NCBI GenBank assembly: GCA_947447825.1
Contig: CANFLL010000004.1
Coordinates: 1-64,000, forward strand
DNA length: 64,000 nucleotides
Source of the DNA: Chitinophagaceae bacterium
Lineage (GTDB): Bacteria; Bacteroidota; Bacteroidia; Chitinophagales; Chitinophagaceae
Reading direction: 5' to 3'
A program made the position numbers and the translations under genes. Numbering within the stretch: the first letter of the stretch is position 1; every line of letters begins with the position of its first letter. The notes beneath the pieces are model-generated. The model saw only the letters and a program-made list of their open reading frames with translations. It had not been told where the DNA came from and did not search any database. Shown here piece after piece: positions 30,752 through 41,155 of the stretch.

Positions 30752-31129
30752 TCAATAATAACCTTGTTTCATTTCTACCCAATTGATGATTGTTTCTGCT
30801 TGTTCTAAACCTGCATTACTAACTTTTACACTTAGGTTTCCATCATATCCCATTGCAAGATGCAGCGTATCATAAGCTACTCTAAAGTTTAAAAGCATCT
30901 TTCTATCCACCTTTCCCAATTCCTCCTGATACCATTCCACACTTTTTCTTCCTTTTCTCTTCAATCCAAAATAACCATCCAACGCTTCCAAAATACCAGA
31001 GTAGGCAGTGTTTCCTGCCATCTTCACATACTTTTTATCATGATAAAATCCATCTTCCTTTTGCGCTTTAGTACTCAATATTTCTTTTGCATTATCTAAA
31101 TATCGGTGCGCTTCCTCAATATGTTTCAT
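30752..31129 (-). CDS. DUF5618-like small helical protein
   Basis: MKHIEEAHRYLDNAKEILSTKAQKEDGFYHDKKYVKMAGNTAYSGILEALDGYF. Confidence 0.75.
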   Translation of the reverse strand: MKHIEEAHRYLDNAKEILSTKAQKEDGFYHDKKYVKMAGNTAYSGILEALDGYFGLKRKGRKSVEWYQEELGKVDRKMLLNFRVAYDTLHLAMGYDGNLSVKVSNAGLEQAETIINWVEMKQGYY

Positions 31130-31210
31130 GCTGGTAAAACTAATCTATAAGTTGAAAGTCAAGAGTTGAAAGTTTAAAAGTAAAAAGTCGAAAGTCAAGA
31201 GAAGATAGTT

Positions 31211-31255
31211 TTAAAAAAGCAAAAGGCTACTCTATAAAGGGTAGCCTCTTGCTTA
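31211..31255 (-). terminator. Hairpin downstream of the FN3-like gene
   Basis: GCAAAAGGCTACTCTATAAAGGGTAGCCTCTTGC. Confidence 0.5.
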
Positions 31256-31277
31256 ACTCATCATTCAAAACTCAACC

Positions 31278-31901
31278 CTAATTTGCCGCCCTTGTTATTG
31301 GTGCACTATAATTTCTTCTTGGATCTGTGCCACAAGCCGCCATTTTAAAAACATAAGGAACAAAACTTGGCAAACCATCAATTTCTAAAGAGTGAGAAGT
31401 AGTTGTTTTTGTTACCCAAACACTTGCATCCGTTGCAGGATGAGGCGTAAACAATATTTCATAAAACTTGGCCTTAGGCATTGCTTTGCAACTAGCCAAC
31501 ACCTTATTACTAGCCTGTTGCGTAACAACATTAAAACCAGTAACCACTCCAAAAGCACCAATTTTAGCTTTTGAAGCCGCTGTGTGCATTCCTGCCGACA
31601 AAATTTTTGTTTCGTCGCCACCGCTAGTCAACTGCACATACGCACACTCCACGTGAATCATACCTTCCAAAATTTTCCGTTCATCATCTTTATCAGACGT
31701 TTGCGTTGGCGTACCATTATGAGCCAATGCTAATTTTCCCTGAAATTTAATCCGCTGTGCCGTAATTACCGTTAACGCAGGCGAAGGCGTTGCGTAGGTT
31801 GCGATACTTGCCGCCATCTTCGTTTCTATACTTTCCACTTCTATCACAAACTCAGGGTCTGTGTAAGTGTCTATCGAATAATTAATTAGAACATCTGCCA
31901 T
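31278..31901 (-). CDS. Hypothetical protein, N-terminal helical region plus C-terminal FN3-like domain (paralog of 56802-57422)
   Basis: LTSGGDETKILSAGMHTAASKAKIGAFGVVTGFNVVTQQASNKVL...SFVPYVFKMAACGTDPRRNYSAPITRAAN. Confidence 0.85.
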   Translation of the reverse strand: MADVLINYSIDTYTDPEFVIEVESIETKMAASIATYATPSPALTVITAQRIKFQGKLALAHNGTPTQTSDKDDERKILEGMIHVECAYVQLTSGGDETKILSAGMHTAASKAKIGAFGVVTGFNVVTQQASNKVLASCKAMPKAKFYEILFTPHPATDASVWVTKTTTSHSLEIDGLPSFVPYVFKMAACGTDPRRNYSAPITRAAN

Positions 31902-31989
31902 TTTATGATTTTTTTAAAAGAATGAAAATAATCCGTTGAAAGTAGTCTTATTGTAACGGGTAATTAAAATTTTATTTCGTAAGAACCCT

Positions 31990-32178
31990 ATTTACTTGAT
32001 GACGAAAACCAAAAACTTCATCACTTAATCGAAAAAGTTCATCATAAAAAACATTTTCTTCATCAAATAATTATGGAACTTCATCAAAAAAACCAAAAAC
32101 TTCATCAAGTATTTGGAAAACTTCATCAAGAAAGTCAAATACTTCATCACTTTTTTCAATTACTTGATGAAGTTTTTG
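31990..32178. repeat. 21-nt-period palindromic array 2
   Basis: 9 units of 21 nt centred on ACTTCATCAAG(T); first and last units read the opposite way (TTGATGA). Confidence 0.93.
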
Positions 32179-32245
32179 AGGATTGGTAAGCTATATTTGA
32201 CTTTCGGATATAGGAATAGGACAACATTTACAAATAATTTAGACT

Positions 32246-33172
32246 ATGGTTATCAATCAAATAAAAACTAAGAAAGGGTGCTGCTTGGTGCTTTTAATAC
32301 TGGGAATGAGTTTTTCTGTAAGAGGATTTGGACAGACAATTTACAAGGGATTTATAGGCGTGTATCCAATTGAGTTGGTTATAGATGATTTTTATGGTGA
32401 TAAAGAAATAACGGCAGTGTATTCTTACATGAAATTCTGCGACCCGATTCCAATTAATGGTGAGCATCATAAAGATTCATTAATACTTTATGAAAAGGAC
32501 AAGAATTGTAAAACATCAGCCATTCTACTATTCGATAAATATGATAAAAATGCTAAAATCATTGAGGGGACATGGAAAAATTTATCAACTAAAAAAGAGC
32601 TCAAAATAACTTTGAAAAAGGATTATGAAATTGAAGATGCTTATGCAGATAGCATTGAATGGAAGAATAGAGAAATATTGCAACCTGTTTCGCTAGAGGA
32701 TTATTATTTTAAAGTTGTTACTTCAAAAGAAAAGAATGCATACGGTGTTGTAACTGGAGTAAAAATATTTCAAAAGGGTACTGGACAATTAGTTCAAACG
32801 CTAAAGGCAGATGAATGTGAAATTAAGAGACTAAATAGCATTTATATTGGTGATTTTAATTTTGATGGGATAGAAGACTTTTCTCTTTTTCAATCTCATG
32901 CTGGTGCTGGTCCAAATACTTCATTTATGTATTTTTTGTTTAACCCCAATACAAAAAAATTCTTTGATTCAAAATTTGGGGGTACTTCATTAGAGTTTGA
33001 TTCAAAACGAAAGAGAATTTATGAAATGAATTCATGTTGTGCAGGTCATAATCAAACCACCGCAGAATATAAAGTTGTAAATAATAAAATGGTTTTATTG
33101 GAAGAACATTGCTGGATTTGGGATGAGAAAAAGCAAGATATGGTAGAAAGAAAAATGAAAGATTGCCGTTGA
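32246..33172 (+). CDS. Secreted hypothetical protein, XAC2610-like C-terminal region
   Basis: Signal peptide; IYIGDFNFDGIEDFSLFQSHAGAGPNTSFMYFLFNPNTKKF...KRKRIYEMNSCCAGHNQTTAEYK. Confidence 0.7.
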   Translation: MVINQIKTKKGCCLVLLILGMSFSVRGFGQTIYKGFIGVYPIELVIDDFYGDKEITAVYSYMKFCDPIPINGEHHKDSLILYEKDKNCKTSAILLFDKYDKNAKIIEGTWKNLSTKKELKITLKKDYEIEDAYADSIEWKNREILQPVSLEDYYFKVVTSKEKNAYGVVTGVKIFQKGTGQLVQTLKADECEIKRLNSIYIGDFNFDGIEDFSLFQSHAGAGPNTSFMYFLFNPNTKKFFDSKFGGTSLEFDSKRKRIYEMNSCCAGHNQTTAEYKVVNNKMVLLEEHCWIWDEKKQDMVERKMKDCR

Positions 33173-33249
33173 TGTTTTATTCATATTTCCCATCCATTCG
33201 CCGTTGTTTCCTCTTTTAAGCAACAACAATAAATTCAGCGTTCATTCAA

Positions 33250-33282
33250 AAACCTGTCAGGTCTTGAAGACCTGACAGGTTT
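33250..33282. repeat. 33-nt perfect inverted repeat
   Basis: AAACCTGTCAGGTCTT-G-AAGACCTGACAGGTTT. Confidence 0.85.
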
Positions 33283-33338
33283 AATTGGGACATAAAAATT
33301 ATCTATTTTAGCATCTACAACTCAATAAATACGGTCTT

Positions 33339-34472
33339 ATGAAACATAAAAACGTCTTCCTATTGCTTGCTTTTGTGCCACTGTTTTTGATGGCACAAAC
33401 TAAAGACTACAACTACTATTATACTAGTGGAAACGATTTGCTACAGAAAGGAAATTGGAAAGAAGCCTTGGCCATGTTTGATAGTGCATTGTTGTTTCAA
33501 CCGAAAAGCTCGAATGCCTACATTGGCAGGGGTGGAGCTAAAGTATATAGTGATCTATTTGAAGAAGGATTAAAAGATTATGATACTGCAATATTGTATG
33601 CTGAAAAAAAAGATAAGCTAAGTTTTTACAGGAAGAAAGAAAATGCGCTTGAAAGTGAAAAGCTAAGGAATTATTATTATTTTGATCAAAAACTAGCCAT
33701 TTATAATGAGGCAATGGCTGCTTTTCCAGATTCTGCAAGTGCTTATTCGGACAGGTCATTTTTGTATTATTTTAAGGGGAAGTACGAGGAAGCCTTGGAT
33801 GATGCAAAAAAATCGATGAAAATTTGCCATACTGTTGATGGATATTCCATATTGGCGTTGGCAATGGCTAAGACAGGTGATTATTCTGAGAAAAGAATTA
33901 GGAGTGAGTATGACAAATGCATTGAAGAATTTCCAAATGATGCAGCGAGTTATTTTAACAGAGGAGTATATTTTGATGGAAAACGGAAATCATTAATGAA
34001 AAATCATCCTAATAGTGAACAAAACAAAGAAATGTTGGACTTGCAAGAGAAATCTCTTTTAGATTTTAGTAAGGCGGTTTCACTTAATCCTAATGAGTCC
34101 ATTTATCAATCCTTTTATTGTAGGTTGAAAGTAAATTCAAATAAATTTAGTAGTGATGAAATATTGAAGGATTATCAATCTTGGATAGACCATTGCCCAA
34201 CGAGTAGACAACCGTATTCTGAGAGGGCAATGTATTATGCATCGCTGAAACGATGGGAGGACGCCATTGTAGATATAGATTCTTCCACAAAGGATATTAA
34301 AAGTCCATTAGCGATTCTCTACAAAGCAAATTTTAAGGATCTATCAGGCAATTATACGCCAGAAGATATTTTGAAAGATTTGGATAAGGCGGCAGCATTA
34401 AAAGCAGAAAAAGGTTTTGTTGTCTTTAATGATGAAATGTACAAACGGCTGAAGGCTAAGTATGGTAAATAA
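33339..34472 (+). CDS. Secreted TPR protein
   Basis: Signal peptide; TPR-like YYTSGNDLLQKGNWKEALAMFDSALLFQPKSSNAYIGRG. Confidence 0.85.
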   Translation: MKHKNVFLLLAFVPLFLMAQTKDYNYYYTSGNDLLQKGNWKEALAMFDSALLFQPKSSNAYIGRGGAKVYSDLFEEGLKDYDTAILYAEKKDKLSFYRKKENALESEKLRNYYYFDQKLAIYNEAMAAFPDSASAYSDRSFLYYFKGKYEEALDDAKKSMKICHTVDGYSILALAMAKTGDYSEKRIRSEYDKCIEEFPNDAASYFNRGVYFDGKRKSLMKNHPNSEQNKEMLDLQEKSLLDFSKAVSLNPNESIYQSFYCRLKVNSNKFSSDEILKDYQSWIDHCPTSRQPYSERAMYYASLKRWEDAIVDIDSSTKDIKSPLAILYKANFKDLSGNYTPEDILKDLDKAAALKAEKGFVVFNDEMYKRLKAKYGK

Positions 34473-34601
34473 CTTCAAAGAAAAAGTACCATTATGATAT
34501 ATTCCTGTTTTGAAACAAATCGAATATTTTGACTAGTCTTGTTTATTATATCGCTTGGTGATATTTAAGTTTCATCTTTTTTATTCAACTTATTACCAAT
34601 A

Positions 34602-34632
34602 AAAAAGGCCTCAAATTGAGGCCTTTTTAAAA
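34602..34632. terminator. Terminator-like hairpin
   Basis: AAAAAAGGCCTCAAATTGAGGCCTTTTT. Confidence 0.75.
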
Positions 34633-34636
34633 TGTT

Positions 34637-34936
34637 TTAAGCGGCAAGCTTTTCTTTTTTTCTTTTTATTTGATTAACGATAGATTCCATTGCAGAATCG
34701 AATGACTCTTCGAATGATTTAGAAGATGTCTTTACAAAAAACTCATGTTTTGGAACGTGCACCTTAATCTCTACAACCTTATCTTTAATGTTATGGACTA
34801 GGTTATCCAACTTTAAAAACACATCTACTTTTGTAATCTTATCATGAAAAGTGTTTAGCTTTTCTACTTTTTTTGAAACAAATTCTAATAACTTTTCGTC
34901 TGCGTCAAAGTGCACTGTTTGAATGTTAATGTTCAT
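34637..34936 (-). CDS. hpf: Ribosome hibernation promoting factor/RaiA family
   Basis: MNINIQTVHFDADEKLLEFVSKKVEKLNTFHDKITKVDVFLKL. Confidence 0.9.
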   Translation of the reverse strand: MNINIQTVHFDADEKLLEFVSKKVEKLNTFHDKITKVDVFLKLDNLVHNIKDKVVEIKVHVPKHEFFVKTSSKSFEESFDSAMESIVNQIKRKKEKLAA

Positions 34937-35227
34937 AGCAACTCAATTTAAATTTTGAAATAATAAAGAATGTCGTGTAGTTTTCTTTACATAAGCCTTG
35001 TTATTAAATTATCACACCACTAATGTACAGAGAAAAGATTTAATAAAAAGATAATCTTGAAAAAAAATATAGCTAGGTTTTTTTAACCACAAGGCTCACT
35101 TAGAAATCACCAAGAACCAAAGGTTGTATGAAATCGTTACTTAGAAATTTTAATGTGGAATCAAAACCGTTGGATCCCTTGTTTTTCCCTTGTGAAGTTT
35201 GTGGTAAAGATGCTGCGATTGAAAACC

Positions 35228-36130
35228 TTACGCTTTGGGATGCGCTTTATTAAAAACATCTTTCAATTTGTCAATTGTATTATGGGTATATACCTGTGTT
35301 GAAGCCAGACTAGAATGTCCTAAAAGTTCTTTTACCGCATTTAAGCTTGCTCCATTATTCATTAAATGGGTAGCAAAACTGTGGCGAAGTATATGCGGAC
35401 TTTTCTTTTTGATGGTTGTAATGGTAGATAAATACTGATTTACAAATGTGTAAACCTTTCGCTGCTGCAATGCCTTACCCTTTTCGTCAGTAAATAAATT
35501 GGTAATGCCTTCTATTTGAACAGATTTTTCTGCCACATATTCTTTTAACGAATCCCTCATTTCTGTGGAAATGGGCACAATCCTTTCCTTATTTCCTTTT
35601 CCCAAAACTTTTATCTGCGATTTTGAATAGTCAACATCACCTTCTTTAATAGTAATAAGTTCCGTTAACCGCATCCCTGTAGAATAAAATAGCAACAGCA
35701 CTAGGCGTTCTGTTCTTCCTTTCCAATCATCAGGAAACTCTACATGGTTAAATAAGGTTTGCATGTCATCTTCCAATACAAACTCTGGCAAACGTTTATT
35801 AATCTTGGGGGTATGCACGGTAATCATGGGACTAACTTCTAGCTTACCCATTTTCATAAGGTACTTAAAGAAAGATTTTAGAGAAGAGGCTTTTCTATTG
35901 ATTGACTTTGAACTAATGTCATCACTCTTTAACGAAGCCAACCAAGTACGAATAAAGGTGGGGAGTATTTTGGATATCTCAGGAGAATCGAATGAATCTA
36001 CTAAGAAAAGGAAAAACTGTTCCAAATCATTTCGATAGGCTTCAATAGTATGGAGAGAGTACCTCTTTTCGAACTGGAGATAATCTAAAAAAGATTGTAT
36101 TTCTGGGTGATATTGCTTAGTAATAGACAT
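35228..36130 (-). CDS. xerC: Tyrosine recombinase XerC/XerD family
   Basis: STGMRLTELITIKEGDVD; HILRHSFATHLMNNGASLNAVKELLGHSSLASTQVYTH. Confidence 0.92.
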   Translation of the reverse strand: MSITKQYHPEIQSFLDYLQFEKRYSLHTIEAYRNDLEQFFLFLVDSFDSPEISKILPTFIRTWLASLKSDDISSKSINRKASSLKSFFKYLMKMGKLEVSPMITVHTPKINKRLPEFVLEDDMQTLFNHVEFPDDWKGRTERLVLLLFYSTGMRLTELITIKEGDVDYSKSQIKVLGKGNKERIVPISTEMRDSLKEYVAEKSVQIEGITNLFTDEKGKALQQRKVYTFVNQYLSTITTIKKKSPHILRHSFATHLMNNGASLNAVKELLGHSSLASTQVYTHNTIDKLKDVFNKAHPKA

Positions 36131-36211
36131 AAAAAAGTAGCCTAAGGTATTGAACCAAGGCTACTTGAATATATTTGGGGATAAATAGTAACGTTCGAAT
36201 CTACTTGTCTA

Positions 36212-36400
36212 CTAGCTTTCGTTAGCTAGTTTTTGCTTGTAAATTGCTTTAAGAACTTGTGTACGACGAACAACACTTGGCTTAGTAAATGTTTGACGCT
36301 CTCTTAATTGCAAGAGAGTTTTGCTTTTTTCAAACTTCTTTTTGTACTTCTTTAGCGCCTTGTCAATGTTTTCGCAATCTTTTGAGTCGATTATTAGCAT
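36212..36400 (-). CDS. rpsU: 30S ribosomal protein S21
   Basis: MLIIDSKDCENIDKALKKYKKKFEKSKTLLQLRERQTFTKPSVVRR. Confidence 0.93.
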   Translation of the reverse strand: MLIIDSKDCENIDKALKKYKKKFEKSKTLLQLRERQTFTKPSVVRRTQVLKAIYKQKLANES

Positions 36401-36504
36401 AATATTTATTCCTTTTTTTAAATTTGGAGTGCGAAAATAGTGGAAAAGTTTTAATTTCCAAATAAGATATTTACCGTATGCCTATTCCTTAATAAATTGC
36501 GCCC

Positions 36505-37098
36505 ATGTTTACAGGAATAATTGAGCAAATGGGGCTTGTAGAAGCCATAGAAACGACAGGAACAAATGCTACGTTTTGGATTTCATCCCCTCTTTCAGCA
36601 GAACTTAAAATAGATCAAAGCGTTAGCCACAGTGGAGTGTGCCTTACAGTAGAAGAAATAAAGGACAATAAACATAGAGTAACTGCCATAGAAGAAACGC
36701 TCAACAAAACCAATCTGGGTACATGGAAAACAGGCACTTTGGTAAACTTAGAAAGATGCATGATAATGAACGGACGACTAGACGGACATATTGTGCAGGG
36801 ACATGTAGACGCAACGGCAGTGTGCATAAAGAAGCTGACGCTGAATGGTAGCTGGGAATATACCTTTGAGTTCGACACTCAGTTTGCCCATTTGGTGATA
36901 GAAAAAGGTTCTATCTCTGTTAATGGCACAAGCCTTACCTGTTTTAATGTTACCAACAACTCTTTTACGGTTGCCATTATTCCTTACACATTCGAACATA
37001 CTAACATGAGCCAACTTGAGGAAGGGCATTACATAAATGTTGAGTTTGATATTATTGGTAAATACATTCAACGGATGGCACAATTGAAAAAAGACTGA
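36505..37098 (+). CDS. ribE: Riboflavin synthase alpha subunit
   Basis: MFTGIIEQMGLVEAIE; SVSHSGVCLTVEEI; DGHIVQGHVDATA. Confidence 0.95.
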   Translation: MFTGIIEQMGLVEAIETTGTNATFWISSPLSAELKIDQSVSHSGVCLTVEEIKDNKHRVTAIEETLNKTNLGTWKTGTLVNLERCMIMNGRLDGHIVQGHVDATAVCIKKLTLNGSWEYTFEFDTQFAHLVIEKGSISVNGTSLTCFNVTNNSFTVAIIPYTFEHTNMSQLEEGHYINVEFDIIGKYIQRMAQLKKD

Positions 37099-37109
37099 AA
37101 TATAGTTTT

Positions 37110-39134
37110 ATGAAAGACAAATTTTTGGGCTCTTACAGAAACTATCTTCTATTACTATTAATTTTATTGATTGCTTATCTGCCCTTATCCAGTTTTCTGT
37201 TTGCTTTAAAAAACGATGCTTTCACAGATAACTTTCCCGATAAATTCTTCTTTAGTTCCGCTCTTCATAGTGGTCATTTGCCGCTTTGGAATCCCTACAT
37301 GAATTTTGGCTTTCCTATTTATGCCGATTTCGGCTTTGCATTCTATAATCCTATTACTTGGTTGTTTGGAATAATAGGCTACAATGCCTTCACATTTACC
37401 ATAGAGGTTTTATTGTACATCTATTTGGCAGGGGTAAACATGTATCTACTTTGCAAGTATCTCTCCTTTCAAAACCGGGTTTGCTTGGCGGTTGCTTCTA
37501 TGTTTATGTGTTCTGGTTTTTTTGTAGGAAATCTGCAACATATTAACTTCTTAACTGCGACCGCCTTTGTGCCTTTGGTAGTAAAATATTTATTGTCTTC
37601 GCTCTCAAATCCGAGTTTAAAAAACAGTTTCTATTTAGCAATAGCTTTCTTTTTTGTTATCATGGGAGGGCATCCTGCAATACCAATTGCTACAGTTTAT
37701 TTTATGCTATTTATTACTGTATCGTTTTTGATAAATCATTCAGATTTTATTTTAAAAAGAATTGGTTACTTAATATTAGCAGCGGTAATCTTTCTTTCAC
37801 TAAGTATCCAAATAATATATAGTTATCTAAATATTCTCCCTTTTTATTCGAGAGGAATGCCGGTAGCCCAAGACGATTTAGCTAATGTGGGTACATCAAT
37901 CTCCTCTCTAATTTCATTTATTTTGCCTTATTCATCAACAAAAGGAGATGCCTTTTTTGGTACAGACTTGTCCATGAGAAATTTATATCTATCAATAGTG
38001 GCAATCCTTGTTATCGTTGCCATCAAGCCCACAAAGAAGTCTTTTCCTTTTATTATTATTGGCTCAATATTTTTCCTATTTGCTTTAGGAGGAGATATTA
38101 AGCATTTGCTATATAATCATTTGCCAGGGTTAAGCTATATACGTATCAATGGTGAATTTAGAATGTTTACTATCCTTTGCTTTTGTATTGCCGGTGGTTA
38201 TAACTTAAATTATCTACTTGATAATCTCCACGTTGAAGTATTTCAAAAGCATCTTAAAATCGTCGGACGGTATTTTCTTATGGCATTAGTCGTATTCTTT
38301 TTAATAGTTCTTGGTAATACGCTTACAGATATACATTTAAAAGAATCTAGTTTTAAGGTTTCTATTTCCTCTTTAAAAGAGTTTTTACATAACCTTTCTT
38401 TCAAGGATTGTTTACTAATAAGTACAGTTATAGCCATCATATTTATATCCACTTTTCTTGTTTTAATTAAAAAGAAACTATTCCGTCTAATTCCTTTTTT
38501 AATAATTCTTGATGTTACCATTAACCTATTTATTTATATGCCCATTACTGGTGTTGGGCAAAAGAGTGTTGCGTTTGTTCAAAGTATTTACAATAGAAGT
38601 CCGAAAGGAATACCTATTCCAAGTTTAACCCCTTTAGAAAAATTAGATAGCGTTTCTACAGAAGAAAGTAGTTTAGTGGGCGATTGGAGTTATTATAATA
38701 AACAAATAGGAACGAAGAAAATTACGGATTATCCATCCTATTTCCTCTCGCTCGAAAGTTATTTTAACAGTAATAATCCTTCTACCATCAATAAAAAACC
38801 ATATTTGTTTACCAAGGCTAATGACTCAAAAATTACTGTTAATAGCTATAACCCTCAAAATATTGAGATTACTTGTTCATCATCAAATGCAGACACATTG
38901 GTATTTCTGCAAAACAATTATAAGTTTTGGAGTGCAACACTGAATGGTAAGAATCAACCAATTAGTACGGCTTACAATTCGTTTATGGCAATTCCCATTC
39001 AGAAAGGGTTGAATAAAATTCAGTTTAATTATCAAGACAAAGGGTTGCTCATTTCGTTCTTGATAAGTATGTTGTTTTTTGTATTTTACACAATGAAAAT
39101 TTTTCTGGATAAGCGCAAAGCATCTGTCAATTAA
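37110..39134 (+). CDS. Multi-pass membrane protein, YfhO-like
   Basis: 674 aa, LPLWNPYMNFGFPIYADFGFAFYNPITWLFG and a periplasmic C-term domain. Confidence 0.75.
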   Translation: MKDKFLGSYRNYLLLLLILLIAYLPLSSFLFALKNDAFTDNFPDKFFFSSALHSGHLPLWNPYMNFGFPIYADFGFAFYNPITWLFGIIGYNAFTFTIEVLLYIYLAGVNMYLLCKYLSFQNRVCLAVASMFMCSGFFVGNLQHINFLTATAFVPLVVKYLLSSLSNPSLKNSFYLAIAFFFVIMGGHPAIPIATVYFMLFITVSFLINHSDFILKRIGYLILAAVIFLSLSIQIIYSYLNILPFYSRGMPVAQDDLANVGTSISSLISFILPYSSTKGDAFFGTDLSMRNLYLSIVAILVIVAIKPTKKSFPFIIIGSIFFLFALGGDIKHLLYNHLPGLSYIRINGEFRMFTILCFCIAGGYNLNYLLDNLHVEVFQKHLKIVGRYFLMALVVFFLIVLGNTLTDIHLKESSFKVSISSLKEFLHNLSFKDCLLISTVIAIIFISTFLVLIKKKLFRLIPFLIILDVTINLFIYMPITGVGQKSVAFVQSIYNRSPKGIPIPSLTPLEKLDSVSTEESSLVGDWSYYNKQIGTKKITDYPSYFLSLESYFNSNNPSTINKKPYLFTKANDSKITVNSYNPQNIEITCSSSNADTLVFLQNNYKFWSATLNGKNQPISTAYNSFMAIPIQKGLNKIQFNYQDKGLLISFLISMLFFVFYTMKIFLDKRKASVN

Positions 39135-39139
39135 AATAT

Positions 39140-40882
39140 ATGCACTCAAAACACCTCAAGCAACTCTGTCTCATTACTGTTCTACTATTAGGAAGTACGC
39201 TGTTGTCGGTGTTTTTAATTCTTTTATCCCTCGATAGAAATGAACTTATTGCGCATATCATCCGCCTAACCAATAAACCCTATTTGCTCAATCTATTATC
39301 TAATAAAATACTCACTCCGCAAAAGTTTACAATCCTAAGATACGGTTTGCAGGTCTCAATTATTCTTGATTGTATAACAATTGCCTTATTGTATCGTTTT
39401 AGAAATGGGGTATTGTCGTTACTGAATTTTATTTTTTCTACCATTAAAAATTGTTTTGGTGCTATCAGCCTTGCGCATAATACAAGAAAAGAAAATATAC
39501 TTCTACTCATCATACTGGCAATTGTATTTTTAAAAGGATTGTATTACATTCTATCATTCGATTTACAATATGATGAAATGTGGAGTTACAATTACTTCAC
39601 TTCTCGCCCCGTTTATCTTATTTTCTTTAGTTATAATAACTATCCGATTTACGAACTAAGTACGCACCTGTTTAAATGGCTGCCTTTTTCTATGAAGGTG
39701 AACCTACGATTACCCCCTTTTTTGATGGGGATATTTTGCATTTTCGTGTTATTTGGTTGCACAAAAAAGATTACGTCACACTTTCTCACCGCCCTTGCAA
39801 GCGTCGTATTATTTGCTTGCATGCCCGTTTCGGTGTTTTACATGTTGTATGCACGAGGGGTAATGTTCGAACTTTTCTTTGCCGTTACAGCATTTTTTAG
39901 TCTTGTATTTCTTGTAAAAACTCAGCAAAAGAAAAAGTATTTGTTTCTATATGTTGCCTCAAACGTGTTAGGAGCGTATTCCATGCCTACTCATTTGTAT
40001 TTCTGGGCAGTGTTTTCTTTGGTATCATTTCTTTATTTTATCCTTTATCAAAAATCAGTAATAAAGTCTATCTTACTAAGCAATTTTCTAATCCTAGCCT
40101 TAATCGTATTGTGTTATTTGCCAGTATTTTTTGGCTCTGGATTGTCGTTTGTTTTTGGTGCACTTACAGATACCTCTCAATCCACAAATCTATTTGCCAA
40201 CACAATTGCTTACACCAAAGGCATCAATAACTTCTTTACTGGCAATGTTTATGGTTTGGTAATTCTATCTTTTATGTCTTTTGTCTTTTTGTTTTTATAT
40301 AAAACAGCGGATTACAAATACCTATTTACATTGCTACTGGTTAACCTATTTATCTTTTTGCCAAGTATAATCTATCTATTTCAACGTGTATTTATCCCCG
40401 AAAGAGCTTTGGCTTTTATTGGCTTAGTAATTCCTTTTTTAGGATGCACGCTATTTTATTTTACAAAAAATTCTCTCAAACAATATCAACAGTATTGCAT
40501 TCTTGCAATTGTTTTTATTGCTGGTTGCGCCATCAGTCATCGGCATGAATACCTAAATTGGAGTGTTCAAAAAGACAAGGATGCCATTAAGCTTTCTACC
40601 CTTTTTTTAAAGAATAAAATAGAGACTTGCTATGATAATTCGCCCACTTCCGAGTTCTATTATTTCTATCCAGCTTTAGAATATTATTTTAGTCAGCAGA
40701 AAAAAACTATCAACTTTAATATGGCGGAACCTAATAGTCAGCGATATAAACCATTACTTTCCACAGATAATTTTGATTGCATTATAGATAGCATTTATGC
40801 CAATGAAGAACCAAGAAGAGTAAAGTATAAAAAGATATTTACTGATAATGCTTATGGATTTAAAGTGTGGCGGTTGAAATAA
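39140..40882 (+). CDS. Multi-pass membrane protein, GT39/ArnT-like glycosyltransferase
   Basis: LQYDEMWSYNYFTSRP motif after TM helices; KVNLRLPPFLMG. Confidence 0.75.
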   Translation: MHSKHLKQLCLITVLLLGSTLLSVFLILLSLDRNELIAHIIRLTNKPYLLNLLSNKILTPQKFTILRYGLQVSIILDCITIALLYRFRNGVLSLLNFIFSTIKNCFGAISLAHNTRKENILLLIILAIVFLKGLYYILSFDLQYDEMWSYNYFTSRPVYLIFFSYNNYPIYELSTHLFKWLPFSMKVNLRLPPFLMGIFCIFVLFGCTKKITSHFLTALASVVLFACMPVSVFYMLYARGVMFELFFAVTAFFSLVFLVKTQQKKKYLFLYVASNVLGAYSMPTHLYFWAVFSLVSFLYFILYQKSVIKSILLSNFLILALIVLCYLPVFFGSGLSFVFGALTDTSQSTNLFANTIAYTKGINNFFTGNVYGLVILSFMSFVFLFLYKTADYKYLFTLLLVNLFIFLPSIIYLFQRVFIPERALAFIGLVIPFLGCTLFYFTKNSLKQYQQYCILAIVFIAGCAISHRHEYLNWSVQKDKDAIKLSTLFLKNKIETCYDNSPTSEFYYFYPALEYYFSQQKKTINFNMAEPNSQRYKPLLSTDNFDCIIDSIYANEEPRRVKYKKIFTDNAYGFKVWRLK

Positions 40883-41132
40883 GGCTAACCAAATGCGACA
40901 AAAGCCTAAGCAAATGCCGCATAAGGTTGAACAAATATGATATAAGGTTAACCAAATGCGACAAAAGCCTAAGCAAATGCCGCATAAGGTTGAACAAATA
41001 TGATATAAGGTTAACCAAATGCGACGAAAGGCTTCCCAAATGCCGCATAAGGTTGAACAAATGCGACAAAAGTTTAGCCTAATGCCACATAATGTTAACC
41101 TAATGCCACATAAGGTTAGCCCAATACGACAC
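40881..41132. repeat. 21-nt-period array 3
   Basis: 12 exact 21-nt units (AAGGTTAACCAAATGCGACAA type); a 63-nt trimer is duplicated (40881-40943 vs 40944-41006, about 1 mismatch). Confidence 0.95.
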
Positions 41133-41155
41133 ACCTTTGAACATTTAAGCCTAAA

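Noticed and set aside
35228-36130. Xer-type recombinase as a mobile-element integrase driving the island
   Set aside because: It sits beside hpf and rpsU in ordinary housekeeping context, 15 kb from the island.
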